A stretch of 6,048 nt of DNA from an uncultured Collinsella sp. GTDB taxonomy: Bacteria > Actinomycetota > Coriobacteriia > Coriobacteriales > Coriobacteriaceae. Within the stretch, counting starts at the first letter, position 1; each line of letters opens with the position of its first letter. Location of the stretch: assembly GCA_900549185.1 (NCBI GenBank), contig URNM01000108.1:1-6048 (forward strand). The letters run 5' to 3'. Shown piece after piece: positions 1 through 5,032 of this stretch. The notes beneath the pieces are model-generated. The model worked only from the letters and a program-made list of their open reading frames with translations, ran no database searches and was not told the DNA's origin. The position numbers and the translations under genes were made by a program.

Positions 1-153
1 GACGCCCATCAGGAACACGGCGTCGTAGCCCTCGTCGGCGACCTTGTCGGCGAGCGCGGTCATCTTCTTGCCGGTCTCGTAGAGCGCCTTGCCGTCCTCG
101 AGATAGCCCTCCTGGTCGAAATGCATGATCTCGATCTTCTCGGTTTCCTTCAT
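1..153 (-). CDS. SIS-domain sugar-phosphate isomerase/deglycase, N-terminal part only
   Basis: This is the first 51 codons of a minus-strand gene that runs off the left edge. The start is ATG at 153-151, with an AAAGGAGAG ribosome site about 7 bases upstream. The visible protein begins MKETEKIEIMHFDQEGYL and ends at DEGYDAVFLMGV. The last stretch looks like the first beta strand of a SIS domain, just before the usual glycine-rich sugar-phosphate loop, which is cut off. A helical lead followed by this strand is typical of FrlB/GfrF-like deglycases and AgaS-like isomerases. It follows the complete SIS gene at 214-1329 by 60 bases on the same strand with no terminator between, so the two are probably co-transcribed. 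The SIS assignment rests on a short segment and on context. The substrate is unknown. Confidence 0.6.
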   Translation of the reverse strand, partial: MKETEKIEIMHFDQEGYLEDGKALYETGKKMTALADKVADEGYDAVFLMGV

Positions 154-213
154 TTGTCTCTCCTTTCTGGGGTTGTCTTCACATCCCCCATGCCAACGGG
201 CATCAAAACCCGC

Positions 214-1329
214 TTACATTCCGTAACACTCGGCCGCTTTGGCCTTAAGCGCATTGACTGATTCTTCGTAGCCCTCTGCCTTGACCTCCATTTGCTTGGA
301 GACGGCATCAAGATACGGGTGCACGTCCCATGACTTCAGACGCTCGGCGATCATTGCCGCAATCGTCTGGAAGAACACCAAATTGGGAATTGCGCTGAGC
401 AGCGGAGCCACCTGAGGCACCGCAACCTCGTGAGCCTTACCCCTGGGATGGGCCGTGAGCAGCACCGTTTTTGTCGTAACGTTCGATAGCGCATCGGCGA
501 TATTCGCAAGACGCTCCGACCCCTGCGGATCGTCGACGATAAACACCAGATAGCCCGGAACGATCTGCATCTCGGGACCGTGAATGAACTCCTCGCCCTC
601 GTGATGCATGGCAGGAATCTTGATGGTCTCGCTCAGCTTGAGCGCCGCCTCCTCGGCAACGCCGTAGTTGGGGCCGTTGCCGACGACCATGGCGGGCATG
701 TGCTCAGAAAGTTCGAGCATGTGGTCTTGGACATATTCCTCGGCGGTCTTGCACATCACGGCATTGGCCTGGATAGCTTCGCGCAGGTCGTCAAGACGCT
801 GGGCAACGCCTTTGGCGTCAACCGTTCCGCGCGCCTGACCGCCGTAAATACCAAAGAGCACCAGATACTCAACGAGAACCTCGACGCCCAGAGTTACAAA
901 GTCCACCGACTCGACGCCCACACCGTAGTCAAGAACGATGTCAGCGTGTTCCTTGATGGGTGCCTCGACGTTTGCCGTGAGCGCAACTGCAGCCATATCG
1001 TGTGCGCGCATGTAATCGAGCGCCGCAATCGTATTGGTCGAATAGCCACTCTGCGAGACGGCGATGTTGAGCGCATGCTGCGGATAGGTGTGTTCAAAAT
1101 CGACGAAGGCCTCGGGCGTCACAACGGACACCTGCATCTGCAGCGCATCTTGCAGGTAATCGCGGGCGCAATCGGCGGCATGGCGCGACGAACCCGAAGC
1201 AACGATGCGCAGTGCGTTAAAAGAACCGGACTGGAAAATATCAACGAGCTGCGCTACCAGCTCAGACGAACGCTCGAGGTTCTCCCCCATACGCACATGG
1301 GCAAGCTGAACGTAATCGAGCATCTTCAT
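214..1329 (-). CDS. SIS-domain protein, two-domain GlmS-isomerase-like (probable amino-sugar phosphate deglycase/isomerase)
   Basis: The product is a 371-residue cytosolic protein built like the isomerase half of GlmS, with two SIS domains and no glutaminase domain. SIS 1 (about 40-165) has the sugar-phosphate loop VASGSSRHAA (43-52) and SQSGYSTNT (92-100). SIS 2 (about 205-345) has VVGNGPNYGVAEEAALKLSE and the GEEFIHGP motif, which corresponds to the catalytic Glu and HGP region of GlmS and FrlB relatives. The length fits the AgaS/FrlB/GfrE group, which removes or moves amino groups on phosphorylated sugars. The first ATG is chosen because GAGGTG lies 5 bases upstream; the Met at residue 3 is worse placed. 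A second SIS gene follows and two UTRA-type GntR regulators precede it, which suggests a PTS-linked amino-sugar or Amadori-compound catabolic operon. The family call is firm; the substrate is inferred only. Confidence 0.85.
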   Translation of the reverse strand: MKMLDYVQLAHVRMGENLERSSELVAQLVDIFQSGSFNALRIVASGSSRHAADCARDYLQDALQMQVSVVTPEAFVDFEHTYPQHALNIAVSQSGYSTNTIAALDYMRAHDMAAVALTANVEAPIKEHADIVLDYGVGVESVDFVTLGVEVLVEYLVLFGIYGGQARGTVDAKGVAQRLDDLREAIQANAVMCKTAEEYVQDHMLELSEHMPAMVVGNGPNYGVAEEAALKLSETIKIPAMHHEGEEFIHGPEMQIVPGYLVFIVDDPQGSERLANIADALSNVTTKTVLLTAHPRGKAHEVAVPQVAPLLSAIPNLVFFQTIAAMIAERLKSWDVHPYLDAVSKQMEVKAEGYEESVNALKAKAAECYGM

Positions 1330-1354
1330 CGTCTCACCTCGTTACAAATCATTA

Positions 1355-1399
1355 GTATTTGATACCAATCACAGTTACAGGTTACGGCTTTTTGATACC
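1355..1399. repeat. Paired TTTGATACC repeats in the SIS operon leader (possible GntR half-sites)
   Basis: TTTGATACC occurs at 1358-1366 and again at 1391-1399, spaced 33 bases apart, or about three helical turns. The first copy is part of the palindrome GTAT-TTG-ATAC (1355-1365); the second is a half-site only. GTTAC is also repeated nearby (1341, 1374, 1381). GTAT/ATAC half-sites are common in operators of HutC-type GntR regulators, and two such regulators are encoded just upstream. A binding role is inferred. Confidence 0.35.
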
Positions 1400-1454
1400 T
1401 CTCTGTCGATTAATTTATCCCCTTCGGCGAACGGTCGATTTTGGGCCCTGTAAG

Positions 1455-1483
1455 GTTGTATATACAGCTGACCCAACGATCAA
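1455..1483 (-). promoter_or_regulatory. Candidate sigma70-type promoter for the SIS genes
   Basis: Read on the minus strand there is TTGATC (1483-1478), a 17-base spacer, then TACAAC (1460-1455). Each box matches consensus at 4 of 6 positions. Transcription would start near 1448 and leave a leader of about 118 bases before the SIS start at 1329. Palindromes overlap both boxes, as expected of a repressed promoter. The boxes are imperfect, and transcription from the upstream GntR genes could also supply the SIS genes. Confidence 0.35.
1457..1466. promoter_or_regulatory. Palindrome TGTATATACA, candidate GntR/HutC operator
   Basis: This is a perfect 10-bp palindrome overlapping the -10 box of the candidate SIS promoter. 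TGTATA/TATACA half-sites are typical of operators bound by HutC-subfamily GntR proteins, and two such proteins are encoded next door. Which of the two would bind is not known. Confidence 0.4.
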
Positions 1484-1497
1484 AACTAGTTAGTTTT
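1482..1497. promoter_or_regulatory. Inverted repeat AAAACTA-GT-TAGTTTT, candidate operator
   Basis: Seven-base arms are perfectly inverted around a 2-base centre. The site touches the -35 box of the candidate SIS promoter and lies 15 bases from the TGTATATACA palindrome. Its sequence differs from that palindrome, so the two could serve different regulators. There is no GC-rich stem, so it does not look like a terminator. Confidence 0.35.
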
Positions 1498-1522
1498 CCA
1501 GCCGTTATTCACAAAACACCAG

Positions 1523-2236
1523 CTAGTACGTATAGGTATATCCACCCGCATCACCGCGGTTAAACGATTTGACGTACTCGATCGCTTGGCCGCCCGCATC
1601 GAAGCTTACGCACTCCAGCGTCAAGGCAAGATCGCCCTGCTCCAGTCCAAGCAGGCCGGCATCTCGCGCGCCCAGCGCTTCGATATCGAGCTTTTCCTGT
1701 GCCATAACTGGCTTTCGGCCCAGCATCTCATAGGTCTCGTACAAACTGAAGACCGACACGTCAATATCTTCGATGGTTGGAAACAGCAGGCACGGGATGA
1801 ACGCCATCTCAATCGATACAGGGTCGCCGTTGACGCAGTTCAAACGCCGAATCGAATACAGCAAATCATCCTCGGCGATGCCAAACAGGTCGGCGTAGTA
1901 TGGCCCCGCATAACGCTTGGAACGCGCGAGAATACGGACGGACGGCTCGCCGCCCGAAGCACGGACCGATTCACGGAAACCGCCCGTGCGTTCAAAAAAA
2001 GCAGGTACTTTCTGCGCCACAAAGGCACCTTTTCCCCGAACACGGCGAATCTGCCCGCGCCGAACCAGCTCATCGACAGCGCTTCGGATGGTCAAGCGTG
2101 TCGTACCAAATTCCTCGGCGAGGTCTTTTTCGGACGGAATCATGGAACCCGTGGGATATATACCGCGCTCGATACGCTCCTCGATGCGGCGTCGAATGCG
2201 CATATAGACCGGGGTGGCATCTACTGTTTCAGCCAT
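1523..2236 (-). CDS. GntR-family transcriptional regulator, HutC subfamily (UTRA domain), proximal copy
   Basis: The product is a 237-residue DNA-binding regulator. The N-terminal winged helix-turn-helix spans about 9-75: IPSEKDLAEEFGTTRLTIR (33-51) is the classic GntR recognition region, and RRVRGKGAFVA (64-74) is the wing. A UTRA effector domain fills about 90-230, including LYSIRRLNCVNGDPVSIE. UTRA domains usually bind sugar phosphates or related metabolites, releasing or changing DNA binding. The ATG at 2236 lies inside the last codons of the upstream GntR gene, with AGGTG just before it, so translation is probably coupled. It is the gene nearest the SIS pair and the likeliest local regulator. 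The C terminus ends in an odd YTYTY. The ligand is not known. Confidence 0.9.
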   Translation of the reverse strand: MAETVDATPVYMRIRRRIEERIERGIYPTGSMIPSEKDLAEEFGTTRLTIRSAVDELVRRGQIRRVRGKGAFVAQKVPAFFERTGGFRESVRASGGEPSVRILARSKRYAGPYYADLFGIAEDDLLYSIRRLNCVNGDPVSIEMAFIPCLLFPTIEDIDVSVFSLYETYEMLGRKPVMAQEKLDIEALGARDAGLLGLEQGDLALTLECVSFDAGGQAIEYVKSFNRGDAGGYTYTY

Positions 2237-2988
2237 TGTTCACCTGCCACGCTCCTCATGCCGTTCTCTTCGCCGTTATCGGCAAAGCGGAACTTTGTGG
2301 GCAAAATCACCGATTTGCAATGCTCCACAAAACGCATGTCCTTATCCAATTCGATCGTGCTCTCATAGAACACCGGCGTTCCCTCTTCTTGCTGGAGCAG
2401 CTCGGCCTCTTCGGCGTTCAAACGCGAGATGGAGATATGCTCACGTCCATGCTCAACACGCACGCCACCTTCTTTGAGCAAGACATCGTAAAGGCTCTCG
2501 CACTCAAAATCGTGCTCGATAAGCGATGGGCACAGGGACAGGTTAACGTGAGCCGTCTCGATTGACGCCGGCTCGCCCTCAATAAGTCGAACGCGCTGCA
2601 TGCGAAGCAAAGGAGCGCCTACAGACACCCCAAGCTTGTCGGCAAGTGCCTCATCCGCCTCGATGGTCCCGGTGGAAACCAGACGAGAAGAGGGGTGCAG
2701 GCCGGCAGTCCGCACAGCATCGGAGAAGTTATACGTTTCCTGGAAGATGTTCAGCGGCTTGGGAGGACACACATACGTACCCGATCCGCGTCGGCTCTCG
2801 AGCGTTCCACACGAGATGAGCCGCGTGATACCGGCGCGCAACGCCGTGCGCGAAACGCCGATCTCTTCGCACAGCACGCGCTCGGCCGGCAGGCGATCGC
2901 CGCCGGCAAGCTGGTGGTGCTGGATATACCAAAGAATTCCCTCAACAGCACGGTCTTTGGGGGGAATTGCATAAGATTCGCCTGCCAT
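2221..2988 (-). CDS. GntR-family transcriptional regulator, HutC subfamily (UTRA domain), distal copy
   Basis: This is a 255-residue regulator with the same plan as its neighbour but clearly different sequence. The winged helix-turn-helix is at about 13-75, with LPAERVLCEEIGVSRTALR (33-51) and the wing ESRRGSGTYV (64-73). A UTRA domain covers about 85-235 and includes LLRMQRVRLIEGEPASIE. It carries a C-terminal tail of about 20 residues that the other copy lacks. The ATG at 2988 has GAGGAG about 8 bases upstream. The gene overlaps the next GntR gene by 16 bases and follows the unknown small gene by 38 bases with no terminator. The recognition helices of the two regulators differ (SRTALRAGITR against TRLTIRSAVDE), so they probably read different operators. 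Confidence 0.9.
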   Translation of the reverse strand: MAGESYAIPPKDRAVEGILWYIQHHQLAGGDRLPAERVLCEEIGVSRTALRAGITRLISCGTLESRRGSGTYVCPPKPLNIFQETYNFSDAVRTAGLHPSSRLVSTGTIEADEALADKLGVSVGAPLLRMQRVRLIEGEPASIETAHVNLSLCPSLIEHDFECESLYDVLLKEGGVRVEHGREHISISRLNAEEAELLQQEEGTPVFYESTIELDKDMRFVEHCKSVILPTKFRFADNGEENGMRSVAGEQWLKQ

Positions 2989-3026
2989 TGCACAGACTCC
3001 TCATTCAGAAACGTATGCCGCCAAAA

Positions 3027-3515
3027 TTAGACCAGCCCTCCCATGGCATCAAATTCGGCCTTGATCTTCTCGGCAACATTCCGATACGACTTATATAGAC
3101 TTGAATCGCGTTTAACTTCGTCGGTCATAACGGGAATCTCTAATTTGGAAACCTCGTCTTTTCCCGTCTGAACCGCCACAACAACGCCCATACCAAGACA
3201 CATATTACGCTTGGCAGCATTTATTTTCGCCGCCTTGGCGGGATTTACCAGGATACGCTGGGCAAATTCCTGTTTTGAGGCCACTTCCTCGGCCTCCGGA
3301 TCGCCCGCCTCGGCTACTTCGCACTGCAACACGTCCGCATAGTCAAAAATCTTCGGCTCGCCGCCGCGCTGATGCACGGCCCACTTGCGACGCGTGGCAT
3401 CCTGGTAGATAGCCGGCAAAAATGTAAACCGCGGCGGGTCCAAAATCGTATCCGTGATGGTAAACACATCGGGATCAAAGGCATCCTGCGGGTTTTTCTT
3501 CTTGAACAGCCCCAT
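3027..3515 (-). CDS. Conserved-looking hypothetical cytosolic protein (weak DUF4428-type resemblance)
   Basis: A 162-residue protein whose function I do not recognise. The start is set at MGLFKKKN because GGGAGG lies 5 bases upstream; an ATG 11 codons earlier has no such site and sits next to the likely promoter. There is no signal peptide or clear membrane helix. The N terminus is basic, and a short hydrophobic run, MCLGMGVVVAV (105-115), is too brief to span a membrane. The middle (RKWAVHQRGGEPKIFDYADV, 43-62) and the ending (S-x-YKSYRNVAEKIKAEF) recall the core of DUF4428/SHOCT-type small proteins, in which a KIF-x-Y-x-D segment is followed much later by a YK-x-x-x-x-x-A helix. That likeness is from memory and weak. 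It may be co-transcribed with the GntR pair. Confidence 0.75.
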   Translation of the reverse strand: MGLFKKKNPQDAFDPDVFTITDTILDPPRFTFLPAIYQDATRRKWAVHQRGGEPKIFDYADVLQCEVAEAGDPEAEEVASKQEFAQRILVNPAKAAKINAAKRNMCLGMGVVVAVQTGKDEVSKLEIPVMTDEVKRDSSLYKSYRNVAEKIKAEFDAMGGLV

Positions 3516-3552
3516 ATCAGCCTCCCGTACTAGCATTAAACAACTCATGCTG

Positions 3553-3561
3553 AATATAGCA
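3553..3561 (-). promoter_or_regulatory. Extended -10 promoter for the small hypothetical gene
   Basis: The minus strand reads TG-C-TATATT (3561-3553), an extended -10 element with 5 of 6 matches to TATAAT. No good -35 box is seen at the usual distance, which extended -10 promoters tolerate. The predicted start near 3546 gives a leader of about 30 bases before the ATG at 3515. Confidence 0.45.
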
Positions 3562-3636
3562 CCAATTTCAAGCCACTGCTTTATCGCATCGGTGCGTGGC
3601 GTCTATGGCTCGCCCAGCGGAAGAGTTCACGGACGA

Positions 3637-3709
3637 GGGCCGGGGTGTCTGCCTTGTTTTGAGAAGTGGGCTCCGCGAACTTCTCAAAACAAGGCAGACA
3701 CCCCGGCCC
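3637..3709. repeat. Perfect 31-bp inverted repeat with 11-base loop
   Basis: Arms 3637-3667 and 3679-3709 are exact reverse complements over 31 bases; the loop is GGGCTCCGCGA (3668-3678). Each arm has a GC-rich outer part (GGGCCGGGGTGTCTGCC) and an AT-richer inner part (TTGTTTTGAGAAGT). It lies in the 248 bases between the LacI gene stop (3764) and the start of the small hypothetical gene (3515), 54 bases past the LacI stop. No T-tract follows on either strand, so it is not a standard intrinsic terminator, though it may still block read-through. No other gene is seen in the gap. The perfect arms suggest a recent or maintained repeat element. A copy number elsewhere cannot be judged from here. 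Confidence 0.95.
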
Positions 3710-3763
3710 CGCCGGCAAATAGCAGACACTCCGCATGCAATCTATGCAAACAAACAAGTACGC

Positions 3764-4792
3764 TTAGCTACATTCGGTAAGATCGAGCACGCTGCCCTTC
3801 ACGATAAGCGCCGGCTCCAGAACGACCTCTTCGGCACGCCTACCGCCCCTACCGGCAAGGCGCTTGGACATGCAGCCAAAAGCATGCTCCGCAAGAACAC
3901 CAGGATCCTGCTCAATCGCGGTCAGCGCCGGCTCAAAGAGAACGTCGGCCGCCGAGTTGTCATAGCTTACGACCGAGATATCGCCTGGGATGCTCTTCCC
4001 TATCTCGTGCAGGCGCTTGAGCAGACCGAGGGCAATGTTATCCGAGCTTGCGAACACGGCAGTGGCGTCAGTTGCGAGCACCGCCTCCGAGGCCTCGTAT
4101 GCGCTCGGAATGTAGTACTCGCTCTCAAACTCCAAACGCGCGTCAATAGGCAGGCCAACCTCGCGCAGCGCACGCTCGTAGCCGGCAAGACGCTTACGAC
4201 CCGTATTGGAACGGCGCGCATTAACCAAGCAGGCAATGCGACGGTGGCCCTGCTCGATCAGATAGCGGGTGGCCATATAGCCGCCCATCTCGTGGTCGAA
4301 CATTACCTTGTCGCACTCGAGCCCCTCAATGGCACGGTCGACCATTACCGCCGGGATGGGGAGATGACTGACTTCTTCGCGCAAGGCGCGGTCGTCCGAG
4401 AACTCGTCGCCCACGACCAAAAACACACCATCGACGCCGCGCGTCACCAGCTGGCGCAGGAGCTCCAGATCGTCCTCGGCGCTTCCACCCGAGCTGGTAA
4501 TAAAGAGCGCATAGCCGTCCTCGCGGCAGCGCTTTTCCAGGCTGCCAGCGAGCGAGGCAAAAAAGCGGCTCTCGATATTGGGAACGATAAGGCCCAGCGT
4601 GCGCGACTCGCGCATGACCAGGCTGCGCGCAATCTGGTTAGGAACATAGTGGTTGCGCGCCGCAACCTCCTTGATGAGCTTGCGGTTTTCTTCCGAGATG
4701 CGACAAGGCCGGTTGTTAAGGACAAGCGAGACCGACGAAGGGGAAAGCCCCACCTCCTGGGCAATCTGCTTGAGAGTAACTTTGTTGCCCAT
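3764..4792 (-). CDS. LacI-family transcriptional repressor
   Basis: The product is a 342-residue regulator of normal LacI/PurR length. The helix-turn-helix is at 4-26 (VTLKQIAQEVGLSPSSVSLVL), followed by the hinge helix around PNQIARSLV (51-59). The periplasmic-binding-protein-like effector domain runs from about 63 to 335, starting TLGLIVPNIESRFF; the conserved late strand VVSYDNS lies near 274-280. The start is chosen at MGNKVTLK because AAGGAG lies 4 bases upstream and the HTH then begins at the usual place; the longer reading adds 24 residues that cross the likely promoter. It is divergent from murB, with no sugar gene beside it on its own strand, so the regulon cannot be inferred from context. 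It is likely a sugar-responsive repressor, possibly autoregulated. Confidence 0.92.
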   Translation of the reverse strand: MGNKVTLKQIAQEVGLSPSSVSLVLNNRPCRISEENRKLIKEVAARNHYVPNQIARSLVMRESRTLGLIVPNIESRFFASLAGSLEKRCREDGYALFITSSGGSAEDDLELLRQLVTRGVDGVFLVVGDEFSDDRALREEVSHLPIPAVMVDRAIEGLECDKVMFDHEMGGYMATRYLIEQGHRRIACLVNARRSNTGRKRLAGYERALREVGLPIDARLEFESEYYIPSAYEASEAVLATDATAVFASSDNIALGLLKRLHEIGKSIPGDISVVSYDNSAADVLFEPALTAIEQDPGVLAEHAFGCMSKRLAGRGGRRAEEVVLEPALIVKGSVLDLTECS

Positions 4793-4827
4793 CTCGCTCC
4801 TTCCGAGTATTCGCGCAATCTCTTGAA

Positions 4828-4833
4828 AGTATA
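4828..4833 (-). promoter_or_regulatory. Candidate -10 box of the LacI-family gene
   Basis: The minus strand reads TATACT (4833-4828), 5 of 6 matches to TATAAT. Transcription would start near 4821 and give a leader of about 29 bases. No convincing -35 box is seen 16-18 bases upstream, so the site may be weak or need an activator. Confidence 0.45.
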
Positions 4834-4855
4834 GCGACCGTCCCTCTACCTTGAT

Positions 4856-4870
4856 GATAAACACTTTACC
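4856..4870. promoter_or_regulatory. Imperfect palindrome GATAAA-CAC-TTTACC, possible LacI-family operator
   Basis: Six-base arms match at 5 of 6 positions around a 3-base centre. The site lies just upstream of the LacI -10 box, roughly over the -35 position, where an autoregulatory operator would be expected. LacI-family operators often have AAA/TTT arms but usually a CG centre, which is missing here, so the call is weak. Confidence 0.25.
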
Positions 4871-4901
4871 AATCCGGTGGACGGCTGTTTTATCGCCGCG
4901 A

Positions 4902-4967
4902 TTGGTGCAAAGTAACTTGACCCCTTTGCACCATGTGACGCATTGGGGTCAGGTTACTTTGCACCAA
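4902..4967. repeat. 23-bp inverted repeat with internal third copy of the arm end
   Basis: Arm 4902-4924 (TTGGTGCAAAGTAAC, then TTGACCCC) pairs with 4945-4967 over 23 positions. The only imperfection is T4917 against G4952, which in a plus-strand RNA is a G-U wobble. The 20-base loop contains TTTGCACCA (4925-4933), identical to 4958-4966 in the right arm. The left arm (4903-4911) can therefore pair with either copy, giving two mutually exclusive hairpins. It sits in the divergent LacI/murB gap, just upstream of the likely murB -10 box. It lacks a T-tract and does not look like a terminator. Its function is unknown. Confidence 0.92.
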
Positions 4968-4983
4968 ATCCATCCGGGTGGGG

Positions 4984-4989
4984 TATATT
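4984..4989 (+). promoter_or_regulatory. Candidate -10 box of murB
   Basis: TATATT lies 43 bases before the murB ATG and would place the transcription start near 4996. The only -35-like sequence is TTGCAC (4959-4964) with a long 19-base spacer; it falls inside the right arm of the inverted repeat. If correct, the repeat overlaps the promoter rather than being transcribed from it. Confidence 0.4.
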
Positions 4990-5032
4990 GCATTCGATTG
5001 ATGAAAACGACCACCATAAGGCGGATATTCGT

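Noticed and set aside
190..203. Small hairpin ATGCC-AACG-GGCAT between the two SIS genes
   Set aside because: A 5-bp stem without a T-tract is too weak to call a terminator; at most it could slightly affect mRNA processing.
580..1362. A 260-codon plus-strand open frame opposite the complete SIS gene
   Set aside because: The SIS motifs are unambiguous on the minus strand, and the plus frame has no recognisable domain or good ribosome site.
1586..2565. Plus-strand open frames across the two GntR genes
   Set aside because: Both GntR proteins are well supported on the minus strand; the plus frames are shadows.
3596..4834. A 412-codon plus-strand open frame opposite the LacI gene
   Set aside because: It is antisense to a clear LacI-family protein, has no family motifs, and results from high-GC codon bias keeping the opposite frame open.
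4868..4906. Seven-base inverted pair ACCAATC/GATTGGT next to the long repeat
   Set aside because: The arms are short with a 25-base spacer, and one arm overlaps the long inverted repeat; probably chance or a trace of the same element.
4943..5032. A 30-codon upstream extension of murB
   Set aside because: It begins in the loop of the inverted repeat, upstream of the likely promoter, and lacks a ribosome site; MurB homology begins after the ATG at 5033.
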